From Nocardia miyunensis NBRC 108239 (GTDB taxonomy: Bacteria; Actinomycetota; Actinomycetes; Mycobacteriales; Mycobacteriaceae), in assembly GCF_001613065.1 (NCBI RefSeq), contig NZ_BDBQ01000054.1, forward strand, positions 49,972 to 113,971: DNA of 64,000 nucleotides, in the 5' to 3' direction. Below the pieces are notes generated by a model. That model did not search any database. It worked only from the letters and a program-made list of their open reading frames with translations, and was not told the origin of the DNA. The position numbers and the translations under genes were made by a program. Every line of letters begins with the position of its first letter. Position 1 is the stretch's first letter. Positions 26,044-34,964 of this stretch are shown in pieces.

Positions 26044-27693
26044 ATGACCGCTACCGAGACCGAGACGACCACGACGGAGGCGACCACCTTCGACGTCCTC
26101 GTGATCGGCGCCGGAATTTCCGGCATGTATCAGCTTCACCTGCTGCGTGAGGAAGGGCTGTCGGTCCGCGTCCTCGAGGCCGGCAGCGACGTCGGCGGGA
26201 CCTGGCACTGGAACCGTTACCCCGGCGCCCGGCTGGACTCCGAGTCGTACAGCTACCAGTACGCGTTCACGACCGACCTGCTCGAGGATTGGGACTGGAG
26301 CGAACTCTTCTCGGGCCAGCCGGAACTCGAGCGCTACTTCCAGACGGTGGCGGATCGTTACGATCTGCGTCGCGACATCGAGTTCGACACCCGCGTCACC
26401 GCAATGACTTTCGACGAGCAGGCGAACACCTGGAAAGTCACGACCGATACCGGGAAGACCTTCGTCGCGCCGCTGGTCATCACCTGCACCGGCGTGCTCT
26501 CCGCGCCGATCTACCCGCACATTCCCGGGATCGACCGGTTCCGCGGCGAGAGCTATCACACCGCGCTGTGGCCCAAGGAAACCGTGACCTTCGAGAACAA
26601 GAAGGTCGTCGTCATCGGTACCGGCGCCACCGGCATCCAGGCCATCACCGAGGTCGCGAAGACCGCGGGGCACCTCACCGTCTGCCAGCGCACCGCGAAC
26701 TGGGCTGTGCCGCTGCGTAATCAGGCGATGACGCCCGAGCGGATGGCCGAAATCCGTGCCGGATACCCCGACATGTTCGAGAACCTGCAGCACACCTTCA
26801 GCGGCTTCCTGCACGACTGGGATCCGGTGCCGACTACCGCCTACAGCCCCGAAGAACTCCAGGAGCGGTTCCAGAAGGCATGGGACGGACCGGGTTTCGC
26901 GAAGTGGATGGGGCTGCCCAACGACATCGCCACCAGCGCCGAAGCCAATCAGAAGTGGTGCGACTTCCTGGTCGAGCGAATCAAGGAGCGGGTCTCCGAT
27001 CCGGCGACGGCCGCCCGCCTGACCCCGAACGACCACTATTTCGGCACCAAGCGAGTGCCCTGCGAGAGCGGCTATTACGAGGTCTTCAACCAAGAGAACG
27101 TCGACCTGGTCTCGCTGAAGGAAAATCCCATCGTGGAGATCACCGAGACCGGTGTGCGCACCGAGAGCGGTGACATCGACGCGGACATGATCATCTTCGC
27201 CACCGGTTTCGAAGCCTTCAGCGGTGCGCTCAAGCGGATCCATATCACCGGCGTCGGTGGGCGGACTCTCCAGGAAGCGTGGTCGGACGGTCCCGTGACC
27301 TACCTGGGCGTCCAGGTGGCGGGCTTCCCCAACCTGTTCATCATGGGCGGTCCGCACGGCAAGGGCGGCCACGGCAACGGCCCGCGCTGCGCGGAGAAGG
27401 TCCAGGAGTGGATGACGGACTTCGCGAAGCACATTTTCGACGAGTCCATCGTGCGAGTCGAGGCCGATCCGCAGGCACAGCTCGAATGGTCCGACGAGGT
27501 ACAGGAGCGCGCGATGAAAGGTCTGATGGCACAGACCAAGTCGGCCTTCTTCGGAGACAACCTCGCGGACGACGACCCGAACAAGCCGCGCAAGCGCACC
27601 TATCTCGCCTACGTCGGCGCGCTCGACGAATACGTGGACCGGCTGAAGAATCTGACCAAGAACGGATACCCCGGATTCGTGATCACCTCGTAG
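26044..27693 (+). CDS. Baeyer-Villiger monooxygenase (cyclohexanone monooxygenase-like)
   Basis: A 549-residue type I BVMO. FAD Rossmann GAGISG (about 22-27), the exact fingerprint FRGESYHTALWP between the two folds, and NADPH motif GTGATG are present. HGKGGHGNGPRCAE near the C-terminus is shared with the paralog at 34965. It converts a (cyclic) ketone to an ester or lactone with O2 and NADPH. GAGGAG lies 8 nt before ATG 26044. The first 13 residues are Thr/Glu-rich and disordered. A strong hairpin terminator follows. Confidence 0.93.
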   Translation: MTATETETTTTEATTFDVLVIGAGISGMYQLHLLREEGLSVRVLEAGSDVGGTWHWNRYPGARLDSESYSYQYAFTTDLLEDWDWSELFSGQPELERYFQTVADRYDLRRDIEFDTRVTAMTFDEQANTWKVTTDTGKTFVAPLVITCTGVLSAPIYPHIPGIDRFRGESYHTALWPKETVTFENKKVVVIGTGATGIQAITEVAKTAGHLTVCQRTANWAVPLRNQAMTPERMAEIRAGYPDMFENLQHTFSGFLHDWDPVPTTAYSPEELQERFQKAWDGPGFAKWMGLPNDIATSAEANQKWCDFLVERIKERVSDPATAARLTPNDHYFGTKRVPCESGYYEVFNQENVDLVSLKENPIVEITETGVRTESGDIDADMIIFATGFEAFSGALKRIHITGVGGRTLQEAWSDGPVTYLGVQVAGFPNLFIMGGPHGKGGHGNGPRCAEKVQEWMTDFAKHIFDESIVRVEADPQAQLEWSDEVQERAMKGLMAQTKSAFFGDNLADDDPNKPRKRTYLAYVGALDEYVDRLKNLTKNGYPGFVITS

Positions 27694-27716
27694 GTGATCC
27701 TGCCCGGCAGATGATG

Positions 27717-27755
27717 AACGGGTTGCCACGTCGATCGACGTGGCAACCCGTTTTC
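27717..27755. terminator. Perfect hairpin terminator
   Basis: AACGGGTTGCCACGTCGA (27717-27734) is followed at once by its full reverse complement (27735-27752), then TTTTC. It ends the BVMO transcript and faces the convergent ferredoxin gene. Confidence 0.8.
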
Positions 27756-27805
27756 GTTCGGAACCGACAGCCGGTGAACCTCCGGCACCCGGCTCGTACC
27801 GCGAG

Positions 27806-28024
27806 TTATCCGGTGATTTCCCGAATCGATATCGCCCCCTCGGGGCAGGAGAACGCGATGTCGTCCATGGCCCGCCGTTCACCACTGGGGAACGCGCGCT
27901 CGTTCACCTGGCCGTAGCCGACGTCGTCGGAAACGAACGCATCCGGCGCGAGTACGAAGCAACGCCCGTGCCCCGCGCAGATATCCGTGTCGATCGAAAA
28001 CCTCAGTCGCGCATCGTCATTCAT
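27806..28024 (-). CDS. [3Fe-4S] ferredoxin, P450 partner
   Basis: A 72-residue ferredoxin. Cluster ligands appear as C16-A-G-H-G-R-C22 and Cys60 (SCPEGAI). His19 replaces the second Cys of a 4Fe site, which is the usual pattern of [3Fe-4S] ferredoxins that feed actinobacterial P450s. GGGAG lies 7 nt before the ATG. It follows the P450 gene by 51 nt and is clearly its electron donor. No ferredoxin reductase is encoded in the window. Confidence 0.92.
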   Translation of the reverse strand: MNDDARLRFSIDTDICAGHGRCFVLAPDAFVSDDVGYGQVNERAFPSGERRAMDDIAFSCPEGAISIREITG

Positions 28025-28075
28025 GATCTACTCCCTCGCTATCGGCCGACCCGAGTCGACCGCTGATCCTGCTGT

Positions 28076-29281
28076 TCACTGATCCGTCAGTCCGGGAAAC
28101 CGCAGCGGCAGATTGTGGAGTTGTTGCATGAACGATCCGTAGCGGTGACTCGGCACCCACCCCGGCGTCACCGAGTACTCCGGGATCCGCTCGTGCCACA
28201 CTTCGAGCGCGATGCGCATCTCCACCCGGGCCACGTGGGAGCCGATACAGCGATGCACACCCAATCCGAATGCGGTGTGCCGGTTGGGTGAGCGATCCAG
28301 TTGGATCCCCTCCGCCAACCGGCGATCCGCGGCGGCCCGGGCGAGGAAGATGCGGTCGCCGGGTTCGATCTCGACGCCGTTCAGCGTGCCCGCCTGCTTG
28401 GCCACCCGGGTGTTCGATCCGCCGGTGTTGTAGACGCGGGTCAGCTCCTCCAACGCCGACGGAATCAGCGTCGGATCACTCACGATCGATCGACGGTCCT
28501 CCGGATGCGTGGCCAGGTGGTAGAGCACATAGGCCAACTGGGTACTGGTGGTCTCCTGACCGGCGATGAAAGTCAGCGAACCGATGCCCAGCAGCGTCGG
28601 TTCCGCGATCTGTTCGCCGTCGACCCGCAGGTTCACCAGGGCCGTGGCCAGGTCGTCGCGCGGCTCGCGCCGCCGCAACTCGAACAGCTGACCGATCAGG
28701 CCCTCGATCTCCTCCTCGATCGCGCGCCGCGCCTCGGCGGTCGGGAAGTCGAACGCCGCCTTCTCCGCCAACTCGAACATCCGTTGCATGTCACCGCCCT
28801 CGAACCCCATCCAGCCGAGAAAGAACCGGGACGGCAGTTGGGAGGCGAAATCACGAGTGACGTCGCATGATCGCTTGTCGAAGATTCCGTCGATGAGCTC
28901 GTGACACAACTCGCGTATCCGGGGTTCGAGTGAGATCAGCTGGTTCGGCGCGAAAAGCGGGATGAGGGCCTTGCGGTATCCGGTATGTTCCGGCGGATCC
29001 ATCGAGAGCGGCGGAACATGCAGTGTCACACGCTCTTTGGTGAACGCCATCTCCGTCGGCGAACTCGACCAGACCGCCGGCGCCTGCAGAACCGCCTTGA
29101 CGGTGTCGTAGTCGGCCGCGACGAAGAAGCCACGATTGACCGGACTGTAGAAAAGCGGGGCCACCGATCCGGCCGCATCCCACATCTCGTGCGGATCGAC
29201 ACCCCATCGCTCGTCGCCCTCGAGATCGAACGAATGGACCGGTATACCGGCGCTCCGCGCTCGCTCCAACATCGTGGCCAT
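28076..29281 (-). CDS. Cytochrome P450 (class I, soluble)
   Basis: A 401-residue bacterial P450. The I-helix AGQETTSTQ, the ExxR motif ELTR and the heme loop FGLGVHRCIGSH with ligand Cys345 are all present. It would hydroxylate a hydrophobic substrate using O2. After ExxR the sequence YNTGGSNTRVA is unusual in a region that lines the substrate pocket. It lies between a GMC oxidoreductase (23 nt upstream) and the ferredoxin, so the operon order is alcohol oxidase/dehydrogenase, P450, ferredoxin. Confidence 0.93.
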   Translation of the reverse strand: MATMLERARSAGIPVHSFDLEGDERWGVDPHEMWDAAGSVAPLFYSPVNRGFFVAADYDTVKAVLQAPAVWSSSPTEMAFTKERVTLHVPPLSMDPPEHTGYRKALIPLFAPNQLISLEPRIRELCHELIDGIFDKRSCDVTRDFASQLPSRFFLGWMGFEGGDMQRMFELAEKAAFDFPTAEARRAIEEEIEGLIGQLFELRRREPRDDLATALVNLRVDGEQIAEPTLLGIGSLTFIAGQETTSTQLAYVLYHLATHPEDRRSIVSDPTLIPSALEELTRVYNTGGSNTRVAKQAGTLNGVEIEPGDRIFLARAAADRRLAEGIQLDRSPNRHTAFGLGVHRCIGSHVARVEMRIALEVWHERIPEYSVTPGWVPSHRYGSFMQQLHNLPLRFPGLTDQ

Positions 29282-29304
29282 CGGAACCTACCTTCTATTG
29301 ATAC

Positions 29305-30930
29305 TCATTGCGCCGCAGCGCCTTTCAGAATCAGATCGGCGGCGATCCACGCGAGGGCCATGGTGGGCGCCACGCAGTTGCCCGAGGGCTCCCAGCGCAG
29401 CACCGACGCGTCGGCGACCCGCAGGCCGGTTGTGCCACGCACCCGAAGCTCACCGTCGACCACATCGGTGTCGGCGGGGCCCATCGCGCAGCTACCCAGC
29501 GTGTGATAGCCGGAATTACCGCGGTTCAGCCCGTACGACAGGATCTGCTCATCGGTCGAGATGCTCGGGCCGGGTTCGAGTTCCTCGGACACGTACTCGG
29601 AAAGCGGTGCGGTAGAGACGATCTCGCGGGCCTTGCGGAAGCCCTTGATCAGCAGTTGCCGGTCGTGCTCGGTGGCCAGGAAGTTCGGCACGACCTTCGG
29701 CGCGTCGGACACGTGCCTGCCGGTGATGTGTACCGAGCCCTCGCTGGTGGGGTGCAGGCCGAAGGTGACGAACCGGGCGCCGGGTTCCTTGTCGACCACC
29801 AGCCGCCCGGTCATCGGGTTGACCGACGACGTCGAGATCGGCGTGAAGAATGCCTGGGTATCGGGGCGATCCGACGCGGGGTCCGACGCGTACATCGCGG
29901 TCAGACCGAATCCGCCGTGCGCGATGAGGCCGCGGCGAGTGAACAGATACTTGAAGCCGGTCCACATCTGCCGCATCGTGCTTGATGCCTGCCAGTTGTA
30001 GCCGCGGATGTTGCGGAGCTTGAACTGGAACAGGATGCCCCGGTGCTCGCGCATGCCCTCGCCCACCCGCGGGCTGTCGACCACGACCGGAATGCCCAGG
30101 CTGTTCAGCAGATCGGCTTGACCGACGCCGGACCGCTCCAGCAGCATCGGCGATTCGAAGGCTCCGGCGCACAGGATCACCTCGCGGCGCGCCTTGTAGG
30201 TGACCGGGGTGACGCCGCGCCGCAGCGCCGAGACACCGACCGCCCGGGTGCCCTCGAACAGGATCCGATCCACCTCGGTGTGCAGGGCGACGGTCAGATT
30301 GCGCCGTCGCCGCGCGGGACGCACCAGCGCGCGGGACGCGCTCACCCGCAGACCGCGCCAGATGCTCGAAGCGACGTACGACACCCGGTTGTTGTCGCTG
30401 CCGTTCATATCGTCCTCGTAGTCGATGCCGTTCTTCACCATCGACTCGATCAACAGATCGGAGACCTCCTCGCGCGGCCGGGCGATGGAGATCCCGACCG
30501 GACCCTTGTCACCGCGGAAATAGGTTCCCCCCAGCTCGTGGCGCTCCAGGGCACGGTAGGCGGCACAGAACCTCTCCCAGTTCCAGCCCGTGAGACCGAT
30601 CTGCTCGTACCGGTCGTAGTCGGGGGCCCAGCCGCGATTCCAGACCATGCCGTTGATCGTGGTCGAGCCGCCCAGGACGCGACCTCGGTGCCAGACCTCG
30701 TGCGCGCCGTCGCCGTATTTCTCGGTCACGTAGTCCTTGGCGTACTTCTTGTTGTTGAGCGTGAAGTAGAAGCCCTTGGGCACCAGGTGGATCGGCGCGG
30801 AGTCGGGCCCGCCCGCCTCGATCAGCAGAACCGAGATCTCCGGGTCCGCGCTCAATCGGGAGGCCAGCACGGATCCGCTGGCACCGGAGCCGACGATGAC
30901 GTAATCGAACTCGGTCCTGTCAATGGCGTT
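29305..30930 (-). CDS. GMC-family flavin oxidoreductase (alcohol dehydrogenase/oxidase)
   Basis: A 541-residue glucose-methanol-choline oxidoreductase. FAD-binding VIVGSGASGSVLASRL sits at the N-terminus, GGSTTINGMVWNRG matches GMC signature 1, and a His-containing GYHTLGSCAMG and N-x-x-P-type end (EPSGNCVAPTMAL) close the active site. It oxidises a primary or secondary alcohol. I choose GTG 30930 because AGGAAAAGG lies 6 nt before it; ATG 30954 is the alternative and has no such site. It probably oxidises the alcohol that the P450 makes. Confidence 0.88.
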   Translation of the reverse strand, partial: NAIDRTEFDYVIVGSGASGSVLASRLSADPEISVLLIEAGGPDSAPIHLVPKGFYFTLNNKKYAKDYVTEKYGDGAHEVWHRGRVLGGSTTINGMVWNRGWAPDYDRYEQIGLTGWNWERFCAAYRALERHELGGTYFRGDKGPVGISIARPREEVSDLLIESMVKNGIDYEDDMNGSDNNRVSYVASSIWRGLRVSASRALVRPARRRRNLTVALHTEVDRILFEGTRAVGVSALRRGVTPVTYKARREVILCAGAFESPMLLERSGVGQADLLNSLGIPVVVDSPRVGEGMREHRGILFQFKLRNIRGYNWQASSTMRQMWTGFKYLFTRRGLIAHGGFGLTAMYASDPASDRPDTQAFFTPISTSSVNPMTGRLVVDKEPGARFVTFGLHPTSEGSVHITGRHVSDAPKVVPNFLATEHDRQLLIKGFRKAREIVSTAPLSEYVSEELEPGPSISTDEQILSYGLNRGNSGYHTLGSCAMGPADTDVVDGELRVRGTTGLRVADASVLRWEPSGNCVAPTMALAWIAADLILKGAAAQ

Positions 30931-31018
30931 CACGAAGCACCTTTTCCTGTTCATACTATGCTTACCAAGGTAGCCGAAATGTGGGCTAGATAGTAAGGGC
31001 CTGGCAGAACCAACCCTC

Positions 31019-31051
31019 TAGTTGTGTTGTACATGGTTTGGGGAATATACT
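31019..31051 (+). promoter_or_regulatory. Promoter with shared motif, apparently leaderless
   Basis: TAGTTGTGTTG (31019-31029) holds -35 TTGTGT (31022-31027), then 18 nt and TATACT (31046-31051). The CoA-transferase ATG at 31061 follows only 9 nt later without a ribosome site, so the mRNA is probably leaderless. The motif is shared with other promoters in the window. Confidence 0.6.
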
Positions 31052-31060
31052 TCAACAACT

Positions 31061-33565
31061 ATGAGCCAAACGACGCACGCAGCCACGTCGGCAACCGGAC
31101 CACTCGCGGGAGTGCGAGTACTCGACCTCTGCCGAGTCGTCTCCGGCCCGTTCGGCTCGCTCCTGCTCGCCGACCTCGGCGCCGAAGTGATCCGGATCGA
31201 GCCGCTGCCCAGCTCCCCTGCGGCCCCGACCGGCGCACCGACCGGCCTGAGCGAAGAAGAAGCGTTCAACTGGGGCATGAACCGGAACAAGAAGTCGATC
31301 GGCCTCGACCTCAAGAGCAAGGCGGGGCAGGAGATCTTCCACCGGCTGGTCGCCGAGGCCGACGTCGTCTACGACAACTTCCGTCCCGGGGTGACCGAAC
31401 GACTCGGCATCGACCGCGACACCCTGCTGGCCCACAACCCGACGGTGATCACCTGCTCTCTCACCGGATTCGGGGCCGACGGACCGTGGGCGAAACTCCC
31501 GGCCTACGACCCGATCGTCCAGGCCATGTCCGGCGCCATGAACTACACCCGGATCGACCGCAACGGATCTCCGGTGCGGTGGGGCATCCCCATCGGCGAC
31601 CTCTTCGCGGGAATCTATGCCGCGATCGGCGTGCTCGGCGCGGTGATGCACCGGGACCGCGCGGGCGTCGGTCAGCATGTCGAGGTCTCGATGCTCGACG
31701 TCATGCTCGCGCTGAACACCTACCGGGTGCCGCAGGCGCTGACCTTCGGCCAGGAACCCGAGCCGTCTCCCTTCGAAGGCGGACAGGGCACGGTCCCGTT
31801 CGGCAATTTCGAATGCTCGGACGGGTGGATCGCCACCTGCATCAGCCAGCGCATGTGGAAGGACGCGTGCAACGTCTTCCAGCGGCCCGATCTGATAACC
31901 GACGAACGGTTCGCCACCGGCCACGCCAGGCACGAACACCGTGACGAACTCGTCGCCGTCCTGCAGGACATCTTCCGCGGACGCAGCGCCGACGAGTGGC
32001 AGGACGAGCTGATGGCCGCGGGCGTCGTCTGCGGGAAGGTCACCGAGATCGGCGAGGTCTTCGAGCACCCCCAGGTGCTCGCCCGCGAAATGGCCGTCGA
32101 AATTCGGGATCAGTACGACCGGGTCGCCACAGTCGCGGGAGACTCGCTCAAGTTCAGCGATGCCGCCACCTGGCGCGCCCCGCGGGCACCCGGTGCGGAT
32201 ACCGCGCTGGTGCTCTCCTCGCTCCTGGGCACCACCGAAGACGAGCTCACCCGGCTGAGCGACGAGCGGGTGATCCACCTGGGTGACGCGTCCGGCGGCA
32301 CTCCGCTTGCGCCGCATCGCCGTTTCGTCCCCGAGACGACCACAGACGCCGAGCCGACCCAACGGCCGCTGCACGGCGTCACCGTGCTCGAGCTCAACGG
32401 TGACGAGCCCAGCAAGGGTTTCGCCGCGCAGTTCCTCGCGGACCTCGGCGCCCGCGTGATTCGGGTCGACCGCCCGGTCGGCCAGGTCATCGAGCCGTAT
32501 CCGGACCACTCGCGCGAGGCGTCCTTCCGTGCCGGTCTCAACCGCGGAAAGCTCAGCGTCATCGCGAATCTCAAGGACAGCGACGGCCACGCGCTGTTCG
32601 ACCGGCTGGTGGAAAACGCCGACGTCGTCCTGGACAACTACCGGCCCGGCGTGCTGGAACGGCTCGGCATCGACAACGAATCGCTGCGCGCCATCAACCC
32701 GCGCATCATCTCGACCTCCATCACCGGCTTCGGACACACCGGACCGTGGAGTTCCTACCCGGCCTTCGACAACGCGATCCAGGCACTGGGCGGCGGCATG
32801 AGCATCACCGTGGACCCGAAGCTGCCCGATGTGCCGATCCGGTGGGGCAACCCGATCGGCGGACTGACCGGTGCGATGTTCGCGACCCTGGGCACCCTCG
32901 CCGCGCTGCGCGAACGCAGCACGACCGGGCGCGGCCGCAAACTCGACATCAGCCTGCTCGACTCGCAGGTCGCACTGCTGTCCTACCGTGTCCCCCAGGC
33001 GGTCACGGTGGGCAGGAGGTTCCTGCCCGAACCGCGTCGCGGCGGAACCGGATCGCTGCCCTTCGGCGCCTTCGCGACCAAGGACGGCAAGTGGTTCGTC
33101 ATCTGCATCACCCCGCAGTTCTGGAGCCGCTTCTGCCAGGCCGCGGGCGCACCCGAATGGGAGAACGATCCGCGCTTCGCCACCGAGCCGCTGCGCCAGG
33201 CCAACGAGGCAGAGCTGTACGCCCTCGTCGAGCCGAGCTTCCTGCAACGGACCGCCGAAGAATGGCAGAACCTGTACATCCAGACGGGACTGCCCGGTGC
33301 GGTTGTGCTCACGCTCGCCGAAGCCTTCGCCCATCCGCAGGCCCTGTCGCGCTCCATGCGCGTGCGGCTGCCGGACTCCGAGGTGCCGGACGGGATCGAA
33401 GTGGCCAACGCGGCCTTGAAATTCTCTGTGTCCGAACCGGTTCCGCCCGCATCCGCACCTGTGCCGGGTCGTGACACCGCGGCACTGGCCGCCGAGGTCG
33501 GCTTCGACGCACCGATCGCCGAAGCCGATTCACCTGCCGCACGGTGGGAGGCCGCGGCGTCGTAG
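31061..33565 (+). CDS. Fused two-domain CaiB/BaiF CoA-transferase
   Basis: The 834 residues hold two CoA-transferase domains (about 13-405 and 437-815). Here the N-terminal domain keeps the catalytic Asp (Asp180, IPIGDLFAG), while the C-terminal domain has Gly601 at the same place (NPIGGLTG). This is the opposite arrangement to the other two fused proteins in the window. The start at 31061 gives the family N-terminus. The gene is divergent from the GMC/P450/ferredoxin operon, and the two probably serve one pathway. Confidence 0.88.
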   Translation: MSQTTHAATSATGPLAGVRVLDLCRVVSGPFGSLLLADLGAEVIRIEPLPSSPAAPTGAPTGLSEEEAFNWGMNRNKKSIGLDLKSKAGQEIFHRLVAEADVVYDNFRPGVTERLGIDRDTLLAHNPTVITCSLTGFGADGPWAKLPAYDPIVQAMSGAMNYTRIDRNGSPVRWGIPIGDLFAGIYAAIGVLGAVMHRDRAGVGQHVEVSMLDVMLALNTYRVPQALTFGQEPEPSPFEGGQGTVPFGNFECSDGWIATCISQRMWKDACNVFQRPDLITDERFATGHARHEHRDELVAVLQDIFRGRSADEWQDELMAAGVVCGKVTEIGEVFEHPQVLAREMAVEIRDQYDRVATVAGDSLKFSDAATWRAPRAPGADTALVLSSLLGTTEDELTRLSDERVIHLGDASGGTPLAPHRRFVPETTTDAEPTQRPLHGVTVLELNGDEPSKGFAAQFLADLGARVIRVDRPVGQVIEPYPDHSREASFRAGLNRGKLSVIANLKDSDGHALFDRLVENADVVLDNYRPGVLERLGIDNESLRAINPRIISTSITGFGHTGPWSSYPAFDNAIQALGGGMSITVDPKLPDVPIRWGNPIGGLTGAMFATLGTLAALRERSTTGRGRKLDISLLDSQVALLSYRVPQAVTVGRRFLPEPRRGGTGSLPFGAFATKDGKWFVICITPQFWSRFCQAAGAPEWENDPRFATEPLRQANEAELYALVEPSFLQRTAEEWQNLYIQTGLPGAVVLTLAEAFAHPQALSRSMRVRLPDSEVPDGIEVANAALKFSVSEPVPPASAPVPGRDTAALAAEVGFDAPIAEADSPAARWEAAAS

Positions 33566-33634
33566 AGAGGGTCCCTGGAATGACGGTGCCACGGAAATAA
33601 GCTCGGCCACAAGCACTTACGTGCTCCCGGCCCG

Positions 33635-33850
33635 TTGCGCACCGTCATCCCTCTCCAACGGCACTCATCCGGGGCCTACGACTCGATCGGCTCACTGGTT
33701 CAGCAGACCGTTCGAATGCTGACACGCTACGACGTGGTGCTGTCTCCCACGACCAGTGTGCTGGCCGGTGCCGCGAAGAGTCCGATGATCGGTGAATCCG
33801 ACGGAGCAGCCAATTTCACCTCCGTATTCAACGCCGCCGGAGGAACCGAT
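33635..33850 (+). pseudogene. Possible remnant of an amidase gene 3' part
   Basis: One frame reads like an amidase-signature C-terminal region: a long helix ending MLTRYDVVLSPTTSVLAG, then FTSVFNAAGG, where intact enzymes have YDVLL(T/S)PT and F(T/N)xxxNxxG. There is no recognisable catalytic Ser-Ser-Lys part, and the frame then runs into the antisense of the CitE-like gene. It is best read as a decayed fragment. The 340 nt between 33566 and 33907 hold nothing else that I can support. Confidence 0.4.
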
Positions 33851-33907
33851 TCGGTGGACGCGCAAATCGAACTGGCCCGTGCGGAAGGATTCGGATCACC
33901 CGGGCGT

Positions 33908-34768
33908 TCACCAGCTCAACTGCGGACGCGCCGCCGAGTTCGCCGCGAGGCGCTCGGCGCGGCGGATGACCGGTGCGTCGATCATCGCCCCGTCGAGTAC
34001 GGCGACGCCGTCGATTCCCCGCGTCGCTCCGAGAATGCGCTCCGCCCATGCCTTTTCGGCTTCGGTCGGGAGAAAACCGTCGTTCACGACCGATACCTGC
34101 TTGGGGTGGATGCACAGTTTGCCCCCGAAACCGAGCTCCTTGGCATGCGCCAGGTCGCGTTCGAGGCGCTCCGGTTCGTCGAATGCGGTACTGACACCAT
34201 CGATCGGGGCCGGCAGCCCCGCGGCGATCGCCCCCAGCACCAGCTTTCCCCGGACGTGCGCGAGCGCGGTATGCGAATCGGGATCCACGCCCAGTTCCGC
34301 CGAGAGGTCGACGTTGCCCAGCGCCACGCGGACGACGCCCTCGGCCGCACACACGGCATCGATATCCCGGATGCCGCGGGCCGTCTCGACCAGAGCGACG
34401 ACGCTTCCGTATCCCAGCCTCGCCACCACGTCGCCGAGCACATCTGCCGATTGCGCCTTGGGCAGCATCACGGGCGCACCGGTTGCGCGCAGCGCTTCGA
34501 CGTCATCGGCATGCCACGCGGTGCCCGCTCCGTTCACCCGCACCATCGCCCTACCGCCGCGAGACAGCCATTCGACGGCGTACTCCCGCGCCGCATCCTT
34601 GCGATCGGCGGCGACGGCATCCTCCAGGTCGATGATGACAACATCGGGCCCGACGCCGACCGCTTTGTCGAAGCGGTCCGGTCGATCTCCCGGAACGAAC
34701 AGGAAGCTGCGAGCCGTTGCCAGCGCGGCGTTCGCTCCGGCAACCCTCGAAGTCTCTTCGGATGACAC
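33908..34768 (-). CDS. HpcH/HpaI aldolase / citrate lyase beta (CitE-like) family protein
   Basis: A 286-residue TIM-barrel lyase. RSFLFVPGDRPDRFDKA at the start, IIDLEDAVA (metal Asp/Glu region), VRVNG, MLPKAQ, and VALVETARGI with the metal-binding Glu are family hallmarks. Members cleave malyl-, citramalyl- or related beta-hydroxy acyl-CoA esters. GTG 34768 is chosen because AGGAG lies 4 nt upstream; an ATG at 34837 would add 23 unrelated residues. It is divergent from a BVMO gene and could release a small keto acid from a hydroxyacyl-CoA. Confidence 0.85.
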   Translation of the reverse strand: MSSEETSRVAGANAALATARSFLFVPGDRPDRFDKAVGVGPDVVIIDLEDAVAADRKDAAREYAVEWLSRGGRAMVRVNGAGTAWHADDVEALRATGAPVMLPKAQSADVLGDVVARLGYGSVVALVETARGIRDIDAVCAAEGVVRVALGNVDLSAELGVDPDSHTALAHVRGKLVLGAIAAGLPAPIDGVSTAFDEPERLERDLAHAKELGFGGKLCIHPKQVSVVNDGFLPTEAEKAWAERILGATRGIDGVAVLDGAMIDAPVIRRAERLAANSAARPQLSW

Positions 34769-34860
34769 GGTTCTCCTGACCAGTACCTCGGCGCTCACCG
34801 CAGTGTACGCAGCCACCAGTGGCGAGCTTCTAATCATGCTGCTAACAGCTTAAAATAATG

Positions 34861-34894
34861 TTAGCTTGTGTTGTCAGCATCACTGTAATAGGTC
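34861..34894 (+). promoter_or_regulatory. Promoter with the shared TTGTGT motif
   Basis: TTAGCTTGTGTTGTCAGC contains -35 TTGTGT (34866-34871), followed by a 17-nt spacer and TAGGTC (34889-34894). The BVMO ATG is at 34965. It lies in the divergent space shared with the CitE-like gene. Confidence 0.5.
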
Positions 34895-34964
34895 CGTCCA
34901 CGGACTCGTCACACCTGTACCGAACAGAGTCCGGCCGTGGCCGCCACTACCCATGGAGGAGCCG

